Below, in pieces: positions 38,160 to 49,000 of a stretch of DNA of 64,000 nucleotides. The DNA is from Patagioenas fasciata (lineage: Eukaryota; Chordata; Aves; Columbiformes; Columbidae): assembly GCF_037038585.1 (NCBI RefSeq), contig NC_092521.1, positions 50,104,398-50,168,397 on the forward strand, given 5' to 3'. How positions within the stretch are numbered: the first letter of the stretch is position 1; each line of letters starts with the position of its first letter. Below the pieces are notes generated by a model, which was not told the DNA's origin, made no database searches, and worked only from the letters and a program-made list of their open reading frames with translations. Position numbers and translations under genes: made by a program.

Positions 38160-38729
38160 ATGCAAAGCCTGCCCTACTGGTTTTCTGAATTCCCCAATGC
38201 AGAGATGTGTGAGAAGTCCTGTACCGCTGAGACCACAGAGGAAGGCAGGACAATGGAGGAGTTTGCCTTGGTTGATGAAGACTGGGTTAGGGAGCAATTA
38301 AGCAATCCGGACATCCATAAATCCATGGGTCCAGATGGGATGCACCCGCGGGTGCTGAGGGAGCTGGCTGAGGTCATTGCTGGACCACTCTCCATTATCT
38401 TTGCCAAGTCTTGGGAAACGGGAGAGGTGCCTGAGGACTGGAGGAAAGCAAATGTCACTCCAGTCTTCAAAAAGGGCAAGAAGGAGGACCTGGGTAACTA
38501 TAGACTGGTCAGCCTCACCTCCATCCCTGGGAAACTGATGGAACAACTTATCCTTGGTGCCATCTCAAGGCATATCAAGAATAAAGAGGGTCATTAGGGG
38601 CAGTCAACATGGCTTCACCAAGGGGAAGTCGTGCTTGACCAACCTCATTGACTTTTATGAAGGCATAAGGACTGGATGATCTTTCGAGGTTCCTTCCAGT
38701 CCCTAACATTCTGTGATTCTGTGATTCAT
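38160..38729 (+). mobile_element. CR1 LINE, plus orientation, internally deleted
   Basis: It holds the N-terminal part of the CR1 reverse transcriptase ([20 protein letters not shown], then [17 protein letters not shown]), with a frameshift near 38,595. After the FTKGK/CLTNLIDFYEG region it jumps at about 38,669 directly to the 3' tail GGACTGGATGATCTTTCGAG ... CTGTGATTCTGTGATTC. More than 1 kb of the element is therefore missing inside. The 5' border is approximate. Confidence 0.88.
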
Positions 38730-38860
38730 AGGCTGAGTATCTGGTCAGAGAGGAGGTGAAGCCTGAGTAAAGCTGTTCCCCCAGCTCCCAGAAGCAGGGA
38801 AGGGGTGCAGGGTGGCACCCAGCCCCACAGCAGGCAGAGGCCCGGGTGCCACACAGGCAC

Positions 38861-39168
38861 AGAATCACAGAATGTTAGGGATTGGAAGGAACCTCGAAAG
38901 ATCATCCAGTCCAATCCCCCTGCTGGAGCAGGAACACCTAGATGAGGTTACACAGGAAGGCATCCAGGTGGGTTTTGAATATCTCCAGAGAAGGAGACTC
39001 CACAACCCCCCTGGGCAGCCTGTTCCAGTGCTCTGTCACCCTCACTGTGAAGAAGTTTCTTCTCATATTTAAGTGGAACCTCCTGTGTTCCAGTTTATAT
39101 CTATTGCCCCTTGTCCTATCATTGGTTGTCATCGAGAAGGGCCTGGCTCCATCCTTGTGACACCCAGG
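38861..39168 (-). mobile_element. CR1 LINE 3' end, minus orientation
   Basis: It runs from AGAATCACAGAATGTTAGGG through GTTTATATCTATTGCCCCTT to CCATCCTTGTGACACC. It is of the same subfamily as 25218-25459 and inverted relative to the copy ending at 38729. The frame on the minus strand is the very end of ORF2 ([20 protein letters not shown]). Confidence 0.9.
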
Positions 39169-42100
39169 AGCGTAGCGCTGAGTTGTGGGTTGGAAGGGAG
39201 CAGAGACTGGGCTCCTTGATACCACCACGTAGCCTGAAATGGGTCAGTTAAACCAACAGTCATCCCAGTTTCTATCTAGCTTCTGTCCTCTAGACCTAAT
39301 TTCCCTTGGCAGGGGTAAATCCTCTCTGAGCAATCTTAAGACTTACTTTTGCTTATGTACCTTTCCTTCTTCAACTATAAAGTCTTTCTTTCTATCTGTC
39401 CTCTAGGCTTACATCTGTTCTTTAAGTAATTTATTATACTGATTTAAAAATACAGTATTTTTTCACAGAACATTAATTAAAACATTCTTTAACTCTTTGT
39501 AGCAAAGTGCTTTTCGTAAGATCGATACGTTGTGTTCCCAACATCTGAAAAAAAGAGGCTACATAAAGGAGACTAGATCCTTTTCTCCTTTCAGCCCAAA
39601 TCTGGGAACAATAGAGCTGTGTTGATTTGTACTGATCATGCACCTGGCCTTTGTTCAATGGCATTCAGTGTCTCTTTGGAAGATTTAACCTATTCATTCC
39701 TTTTTAATTAAATAACAATGATGATCATCAGTGGTTTTGTGGTGTCTGTTTTGAATTAGATTTGTTCTGAGTATATACGTCATGTTGATTCGTTTTATCT
39801 TTTGTGATAAATGCAATATATTCAGATTCAATGATCACATGCTCTCCTAAGTGGCTCAGCAGAGGGAACATTTCCTTCCTTTAACATGGCAACATCAAGT
39901 TATAAAAATCTGACTGAATACAACTTACCAGTTCAAAATTTGGTCCTACTCTTGCGTATGCAGGGATAATGAAATTCCCAGAAGGGTTTTCTTTTCTTTA
40001 AGCCTGGTAAAGGCCTAGTGGGCTGACGGGAGGTGCTTCTGATTTCGAACAGCACAGGAAGGGCTGAGCCCAGGTGGGCTTTTTGGGCATTGAGGCTGAA
40101 GGATCGCAGTTGGTAGTTTGAGACCAACCCTCAGCACTGATGCTCCCCAGCCAGAACAGTTTATCTATACAGTCTACTCACTTCCACCCCTATGGCTGAT
40201 GCAAATACCCTTTACGTTTGTGTAAAGTTTCTGTTTATATATCTTTGCATTAAAAAAAAAAAAAAAAGTTATATTAGGTTTCCTGGTGACTGTGTCTCAC
40301 ACTATATTACATCTCAGATTTTATAGGCTATAACAATTCTCTATAAACCTTGGCAATATCTTAGAATACATTTTTTATACACTGTACGTAAGATTTTCTG
40401 CATGTTTTAATGAGGTGTGTGAGCCAAAGTCCTGTGAAGTGGTTAGACCTTTCCACTCAGCCGCTGAACTTTGGGTCATGTCTGTGTTTCCTTGGAGAAT
40501 TGCCAAGAGCACCTTTAGCTTCTTTACTACTTAGGTTACTGTCTCCAGGGGTATGTCATTATCTTTGATTTAACTGAGTACAGTGAAGGGAAAGTTAGAA
40601 CTTCATTACTGATTTGACACACCTTGTTCTTAGGTAAATTTGATTAGTTGAAATTCTTGCCTTAGCCAAAGGAACTGGTATCCAGGTGCATTTCTGACTC
40701 TCTCTGTTTGTAGCATCCAGACAGTAATTCTGATCAGAAACTAATCAGAAGTATCTAGAATTAAGATTTAAGGCAGTTTCTGTTACCTAACAATATAAAT
40801 CCTCTATTAAGTAGTATCTCATACTGATAGATCCTGGCTCATTATGTTATTAACACACTTAATTAAAACTGTGTCTGCAAGAGCTGGACACAGAGCCATT
40901 TATTTCTGCATCCTTTAAAATTATTTTCTTCATTATGACTTCAGGCTTCAAAAAAACAGATCTGAACCATTCTTTCTGGACTGAAATTCTAACAGCATTC
41001 TTTCATGTTAACTTAAAAATTACTGACATTCCTATGAATGTAATTATTCATTCTTACCAGTGCACAGTCCTCCTGTGACAGGAATCTTAGACATAGGCTC
41101 CCGCACAATAGAGAAATCTGCTGCTGTTCCCAGTTTAAATATAACTGAACAGAGACAAAAGATCTTGATGCCAACTATTTCTTTTTATTCTGTGTAAAAA
41201 TGCAGCAGTGCTCAATCTTTGTCAACGAGCAGGTGACATCTTAACAAAGAAACCGCATCTCATGGAACACATCACATATGCTTCACATTTGGAACAACCT
41301 GTAGGATACACAGTAATTGGCTGAGGTGCAAAGTAAGACAGGAGTATGTTTAAAAAAACCTTACATATTTTGAATGCCATCAGCTGCAAACCAGGAGACA
41401 CAGTATGATATGAACAACAGGTCATAGTTTGGTTTCATTGCTATAGAGGAGCTCCAAAATTAACGGAGAGAACATAAAGACTCGGGCTATTTTGCTTGCA
41501 ATTCTTTATGCTCAGAGGATGCTTCATTGCAGCTCTGGCAATGACCAGCCTCTTGCAGTTTTGAGATGTCTGGGCCAGCTGCACAAAGGAGGTTTATACT
41601 TATGCCTTGCAGTCTTAATGCCTTCAGTGAAGCTCTAACATTCTGTTATGGCACTATCCCCTTGAACGTAAAGTAGTTGCTTTTGCCAGGAACATCCATT
41701 TAATATATTTTTAGAAAATACAGACAGATGTACAGAAGACTGGACCTTTGTGCCCTGGATTTCCTTACATCATTAGAGAAAGATGCAGAAGGTTTTTAGT
41801 TTAGGGTTTTGTTTATTTGTGTCTGTCTTTTCTTTAGTTTTGTTTTGTTATGTTTTTAAATGAGGAAACCACAAATTCAATGGTAAGAGGCAAAGAGCAT
41901 GGCAAGAGTGCATTACAAAGCCATAATGCATTCATAGCATTTTCAGCAAGACCGCATTTTCCAGGCTATTTTATGAGGGGCAGAAAAGAAGCAGAGGGGA
42001 GAAGAAAAAAAAAAAAAACTACTTCAGAGGACTCCAAAAGGGGCAAAGCTACTAGAAGGAGGGAGAGCTAAAAATGAAATGGCTCACAGGTGGCTCCAAA

Positions 42101-45100
42101 GAAATGGTTACAAAACTGGAGAGAGTTAACTCACCCAATTCATTTCGCTGCTGACAGAGTGAAAGGTCAGTGGCTCCGTGTTTTACATGAAAGCTCCACA
42201 GTAACAAAAGAACAGACCTTTGAGCTCAGATATTGGAAGACTGTTAAAAAGTTTTACTTGGAAGCTTTTGTTACTGGAAGCATAAGTTGCAGTATCATTT
42301 ATAAGCAGTGAAAATAAAAAAAAAAAGTTTTCTTTGAATACATATGCTTTTGTCTACAGTGAATGTGTATTTCCTTCTAGAGTGCCCTTTGATCCATTTC
42401 GTTTTATTTGCCTGCAGTTCTCACTGTCAGCCGTCCAAACTGTCAGGTCCCATTAATCTGGCTGTGGTTTGTAGTTATGATAAATGGGAACTCACAGACC
42501 TTAGCGTAGGCCACCTCAGATAACATGAGCCTATTAAATCTAATCCAAATTAACTAGAGAAAAACCCTTTGCCCTTGTAACTTATATGGACGAGAGAGAG
42601 ATTTGGCGCTAGCAATACCAACATGGCTTATTCTAGAGAGAAATTCTGTTCTCCTTATGGAATTGATTTGTGATTCAGAGGAGCCATTATAGCAATCTAA
42701 ATACACTGTTAAAGAGTGTGGGTTTTAAGCCATGCACTCTCAGTGTATTGAACACCGTATTTGATCCATTTTCATTAAACTTTTCAAAACTTTCCTCAGA
42801 AGATGGAATTTCAAGAGGTACAAACCATATAGCAAAATCTTGCCAGCAGACATTAACATATGCATTTGTTTGGTTATCCTTTTTAAGGTGAATACAAGCT
42901 GCAATAACTTTGTATCCTTGAACACAGAGGGAGTGATAATGCAGGCTTAGAAAGGATGGCTGGAGTTGAGAGTTTACCATTGAAAATATTAGTATTTCTT
43001 GAAGACTTGAATAGCAAATAGTAAAGATGACTAGAGAATTAAAAATTACAGGGAAAGCCTCTCCTGGGAGAGCTATTTACTTTTGTTCTAACACAGAAAT
43101 TGGTAGATACGGAGGAATCACCTGAAATGCTGTAGCCAAAGGATGCAAATAATCCATGGAAGTTACTGTCAAATGGCAACACTCAGATGATGAAAGCCTT
43201 GGAAATACTACTTATAACAGGAAAAAAAAAAAAGTCACATGGTGTTTATCCAAGGCTCACATTGCTATTTATTCTCATAACATTTCATCTTACAACAAGA
43301 TTGGGTCACTTCTGGTCTGCTATAAAATGTATTGGGGGAACACCCAATACCTGAAAAGAAGGAATCTTTACAACTAAAATTATGTCTATAATTCATGACT
43401 TAAAATGCTTGAAAATTCAGGCTCTTCTTTTCCAGAAGATGTTTCCCACATGAAAAAAATCAGAATATTCTAAGCACAAAAGAGATAATGCATCAAATAC
43501 AGTTCAGTGTCCATGTGGATTTCTTCAATAATAAGAGTTCTTTATCAGACTAATCTAAACAGAACAACTTTCCTTATGTAAAGGTTATCCACTGGTTCTT
43601 CAGGATCAAAAAGCTTTTTACTGTTTTTCAGCCTGATATAGATTTATCTATGTTAAAGTACAAAGCCTGAAACTCTAGTTGGCTTTTATTGATTGTGCCA
43701 ACAATGTGTGACAGCCTGACTTTGTGGAAACAATACAACTGAAGAATGGGTGGGAGGGGAAAACAACCACCAAGAACCTTAAAACCAAAGAGACTTTTCT
43801 ATTTCTTTCTTTTCTTTGTTTCTTTTTTGTTTGTAATGCATTAGGATTTTATTGGAATTAATACTTACTAATCATTATAACTTTTATTTACTCAAGTCTT
43901 CATACATTTTTCATTTCTTCTTGTCAGCGTTAAAACTACTTCTGATAAAATAAAATCAGATGGAGGGAATTGGCTCCAGGTTGTGATGCAAAAAATCTTT
44001 GCTGTGTTTGGTTTTACTGAGGAAGGGGGAAGGAAGAAGGAAAAGGCTTTTCTTTGTGACCAGGGAAAATCTGCTTCAGAGAGCAGTCGAGTGGGCATGA
44101 GATATGAAATGTTACTAGAGAATTACTTGATAAAGTTTAACTGTTCTTCCTTTCTCTTTGTGGAAATTTTCAGTGCCAACTAAGGCCAGTAAATCAATCG
44201 GGTATTTCCACAATTTGGGTCACCTGGATATTTGACAATCTACTTCCCAAGTAGGTTTTGCATGTAGAAAGGATTCAGTTGTTGCTATCCAAACAGATGA
44301 TTTCCAAAGGCCACCATCTCCAGGCCGATGGCTGTTTCTGTCCTATGTGACAGGCAGCCGTACAGGAGAAGCTGTTTCTGCAGAGCATCTCCAGAGGGAG
44401 GGCTCCACCATTCCAATCCTCTGCTCCTGCAGAGACCTCAACCTCGGCACGCTTTCACCTCATTCCATTCCTTCCAAAACCAGCTCTACACCTAAGAAAC
44501 CTCTACACAGACATAGATTTACCTCTAACAGAATTGCCATAAAAGAAAAAGCAACACAACATTTGGTGTGAAGGACTTCCTGATCCTTTTGCCACCCTAC
44601 AAAGCTGCAGAAATTTGATAAGGGATTAAGGACCAAAGGCATTTGAGCCATTGGTCTGGTGTCTTCTGCTATTAATCCAGCTGACACCTCCATCTGAGCA
44701 CACTGAGGACACGCTGCTGTACCTTCAGCGGGAAGACAGTAGAAGGCGGGAGGCAACGTTGAATTAGGTGAGAAGGAGGGTTTGTTTGCATCGCTGCCCA
44801 CTGCTGCCTAAAACCAGTCTTAGAAAATGTTTGAATTTTGCAAAACAGGGAAGTGAAAAAAACCCAATAACTATCAAAATGCTGCTTCTGAATAATAATG
44901 GAAGAAGAAGACGTATAAAGTCTATTCAGTCCAGCCCTGTATTCAGAAGAATAAAGCAAACTGTGCTCTCCACCATGGGTCACAATCATGCACAAAGTAA
45001 ACATTTAAATGTCAAAGAAAAGAGTTTTGCTGGTTTAGTCCTGTAATTCATGCCACATAACTGTAGTCAGTGCAACTGCAGTTCCTAATATAACTTGTCT

Positions 45101-45351
45101 TCATTTAATCAGAAAAAAAAAAAGAAGCCTATGGAGGAGACATTCTGGCTCTGAAGATTATATGGAAAATTACACTTTGAGGTTTTTATATAACCAAATT
45201 CTAATAAGCAGAGATTATGGACTCCTGCTTATTCAGGCAGATCAGCTTATTAAAACTACATAAATATTTGCATAAAGCAAGCAGGACTTAGCAGCGTGTA
45301 AAAAGCACATAAAAGAAACATAATGTTCAAATAACCAAACAAGAAAATGGA
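39169..45351. other. Intergenic region downstream of LAMA3, no gene supported
   Basis: About 6.2 kb of AT-rich sequence with a 16-base A run (40252-40267) and other short A runs. The open frames (up to 113 codons, for example 44460-44801 minus) show no known family and lie beyond the likely LAMA3 poly-A site. Confidence 0.7.
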
Positions 45352-45922
45352 TGGTTTACAGAACATACTGCATTTATTTGGCCTCAGAATTCCTAGCATT
45401 GTAACAAACTCCCAAAATTTCACTCCTTAAAGTGCTTCAAACTCCATTTATATTATTATTACTTTTAACATTAATGTACATTTCTGTATAAACATCAATC
45501 CAAAGAGATCTCTATTTTTATAGAATTCTTTATATTAGTGGATCAAATTTGCTCTCAAGATCACCAGCATTAAGGCAGATTTCCAGAATTGAGAGATACT
45601 CAAGTCTATGCTGTTGTTGATGAGAGCAGAACTTGGCCCAGTCGGGTATATACAGTTCTATTTTCTGCATGTATTTCAAAAGGCACAATGGATTACCTTG
45701 GAAATCAATAACATTTAAAAGGGAGTTTATCAAAACAAATACTTTCAATTTGCTTTGGCACAGTCCACATCCAGAGGATGCATTTGCTCACCAGCTGTTC
45801 TGAATAACAAGCGTGATGACAGTGACATGGTGATCAGCAAAAGGGGAACCCACGTTGTGTGACTTCACCCAGTACTTCAGCAGCCCCAGCCTGATGTGTG
45901 TACAAGTACTATCACAGCAAAG
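45352..45922 (-). other. LAMA3: LAMA3 3' UTR (putative)
   Basis: The region follows the TAA at 45923-45925. The first AATAAA on the minus strand is at 45373-45378, and it is followed by TGTTCTGT and a U/GU-rich stretch (about 45331-45350), as expected of a cleavage site. The 3' end given is an estimate. Confidence 0.5.
45373..45378 (-). terminator. Candidate LAMA3 polyadenylation signal AATAAA
   Basis: TTTATT on the plus strand, 545 bp beyond the stop codon and the first such hexamer in that direction. Supported by motif only. Confidence 0.5.
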
Positions 45923-46068
45923 TTACTTTGCTGGGCACCCATGCAAACTCACAACACCGTGAACCTCTGAAATTCTCCTGGTGGAGACAAGTTTGTCGTT
46001 GATGTTGATATTCCGAAGGCAGCCAAAAAATGGGTCTTTAACTGGAAGCCACGCTGTGTCCAAATTTG
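45923..46068 (-). CDS. LAMA3: LAMA3 terminal coding exon: LG5 end and stop
   Basis: It encodes (A)[19 protein letters not shown] through [10 protein letters not shown] and TAA (45923-45925). The LG5 cysteine pair is GCLRN/HGC. The acceptor is TTGTTTTAG. The C-terminus ends one to two residues after GCP, as in mammals. Confidence 0.97.
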
Positions 46069-49000
46069 CTAAAACAAAACAAAACAAAAAAACCAAACAA
46101 GATAGAAAGATCAAATTAATATAATGAGAGTGATTTTAAAGAACATTAAGTACTGCAAGGCTTTAAAAAGAGGGGGAATGACATTGAACTACATGCATGA
46201 GCGGGATTTTGGTTTTGAAAGGAAAAAAGCCACATAGATACATGAAAAAATAAGCAGCAATAATATTACCTGGAATTTTGCCAAAGTAGAGTGGCTGATG
46301 TATGTGTCTAGGAGGAAGGGGTGGAGGTCCAGTCGTATAGTTATGCTGTGGACCCACCTCTAGTTGCAACATGTTCTCCTTCTGTGAGACTGCAAAGAAA
46401 CAGGTAAATGAGTACTCTTTCTCAACCCTATTAAAGAATCAACTAGATATGGCACTACTTTTAAATAGCATCTGTCTTGAAATGTAACTCATAGGAATAT
46501 TAGATTTTATTTTAATTCAAAGTCAGATTGACACATCTCATCTCTGGTTCTAAATACAGCCCCAAGCCCCCCTCTTACGTAAAGGCTTGAATTAACACAA
46601 GACACTTTGTTCTAAAGAGTATTCTCAGAATAAACAGAAGTGAAATTATTAATAAAAACCTAGAGCTGCAGCATTCTATGCTCACCATCCTTTTGAAGTT
46701 TCAGAAGAACTGCTAAGATACAACGTACCTGTGATAGTATGCCACTGTCCATTAGACAGAGGTTGCTTAGGTGTGACTGATGTCTGGAATTCTCCAGCAC
46801 CGCTATTTCCAGCAGCAATGACCTGTACAAAAGTTATCTTTTAAGTTACTGTGACAAAGAAAAGTGCAACAGAAAAATACAGTACTTTAAGTAATTTACT
46901 GAACTTATGATGGCTGCATTTCACCTAATAGTTTCACAAGTTGCAGTCATTGTATACATATTATCCTCTCCAAGAGGAAAGTAAATTTCCTCAGTAGAAT
47001 CCCAGGAGAGGATATTCGACAAATTTTACAACCCTAAGTACATACCTTTGTCTCTCCTTCTCCATCTTACCAAATTGTGTTAATTCTTTTGACATAAGCT
47101 TTCTGAGACACAGTCTTTCCTACTAGGCCTTCTTTTCCTTTCCCAAAGCAGTCTTCTACATGCTTGGCATCTCCTGAGAGAATCTCTGCAGCACATTTCT
47201 CTGGCCTTTCACACAACTTTGGACTACTCATAATTCACTCATGTACCTTGCAACCTGGCTATTTATGGTGACATTTTGAACAACCACCTGCTTGTGCTTT
47301 CTCACATCTTGCTTCTCATTCCTTGCAAGTGCATTATTTCCTTTCAAACTTTTTTCTGGTGTGATAGTTACAACAAACTTGGTAAAGGTCAGGTAACTGA
47401 TATGCTGAGGCCACCTCCTATCAGGCTGATGGGTGGTGTCCCATTGACCTTTCATTCCTTCCTGTTGCATCCTGTCCACCCTGACAGCCAGCATGAATCT
47501 AAGTTACTGCTGAAAAAAATTGGTCAGTCTTGCCCTTAAGGAGTCCCCAGCTGTTGATGCCCCTGCTAGTTGTGCTAATTGTGCTAGCTGTATCTTGAAC
47601 CAGATCAGTGATCTGGGGGAAACTAGCTGATGACAAGATAATAAAAAGAAGTTCCCTAATCTGCAAAGAGAAGAGCAAAGCTGAGCTTTCTGAAGTTAGG
47701 TAGACTCATGCTGGTTTAAACCGTGCCATGAGACAGCAGGTTCTGTGGAGCACTGTCATCTTTCTAGTTGATGTCCCTTCAGCAGCAACCACAATAGTTT
47801 TGTAGTTCAAGACTCACATTCTGAAGCTGTGACATGAAAAAGCAACACTGACAATAATCACCACCGTGACACAACTAGAGGAGAATATGCTAACACGAAG
47901 CAAAACCGCTTGTGTTGTACAATGGACAAGGTTATAGAGCTGCCGTACAGCCGTATAATGACTGAAGAAGGAGTAGGAATATGCTTCAGAGTTCTATAGA
48001 ATCATAGAAGCATTTTGATTGGAAGAGACCCTCAGGATCATTGAGTCCAACCATGACCTAACTCTAGCACTAAACCATGTCCCTAAGAACCTCATCTAAA
48101 TGCCTTTTGAACACCTCCAGGGATGGTGACTTCACCACTTCCCTGGGCAGCCTGCTCCAATGCCTGACAATGCTCTATAGGCAGAATTTTTTCCTAATAT
48201 CCAATCTGAACCTCCCTTGGGATAACTTGAATCACAGAATCACAGAATCACAGAATTGGCTAGGTTGGAAAAGACCTCAGAGATCATCAAGTCCAACCCT
48301 TGGTCCAACTTCAGCCCATTTACTAGATCATGGCACTAAGAGCCATGTCCAATCTCAGTTTAAAAACCTCCAGGGACGGTGAGTCCACCACCTCCCTAGG
48401 CAGGCCATTCCAATGCCTGATCACTCTTTCCGTAAAGAACTTCTTCCTAATATCCAGCCTAAACTTCCCCTGGCAGAGTTTAAGCCCATGTCCCCTTGTC
48501 CTATTGCTAACTGCCTGGGAGAAGAGACCAGTTCCCACCTGACTATAACTTCCCTTCAGGTAGTTATAGAGAGCAATGAGGTCACCTCTAAGCCTCCTCC
48601 TCTCCAGGCTGAACAACCCCAGCTCCCTCAGCCTCTCACCATAGGTCATGTGCTCAAGTCCCTTCACCAGTCTTGTTGCTCTTCTCTGGACCCGCTCCAG
48701 CACCTCAATATCCCTCCTGAACTGAGGGGCCCAGAACTGAACACAATACTCCAGGTGTGGCCTCACCAATGCAGAGTACAGGGGAAGGATCACTTCCCTT
48801 GTCCTGCTGACCACACTATTTTTGATACAGGCCAGGATACCATTGGCCTTCTTGGCCACCTGGGCACACTGTTGGCTCATGTTGAAGCCATTTCTTCTCA
48901 TCCTATCACTTGCTGTAGCCTCCCCATGGATTTTTGCAAAGGCCCAGAAGCCTGAGAAAACTAAGACAGTGCTCTACTGCTGACCACTGTGAAGAAAGCA

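Noticed and set aside
44347-44801. Overlapping plus and minus frames of 74 and 113 codons downstream of LAMA3
   Set aside because: There is no known domain and no splice or poly-A context, and opposite-strand overlap is a common chance effect.
48413-48955. 180-codon plus-strand frame
   Set aside because: It is the antisense shadow of the CR1 ORF2 fragment.
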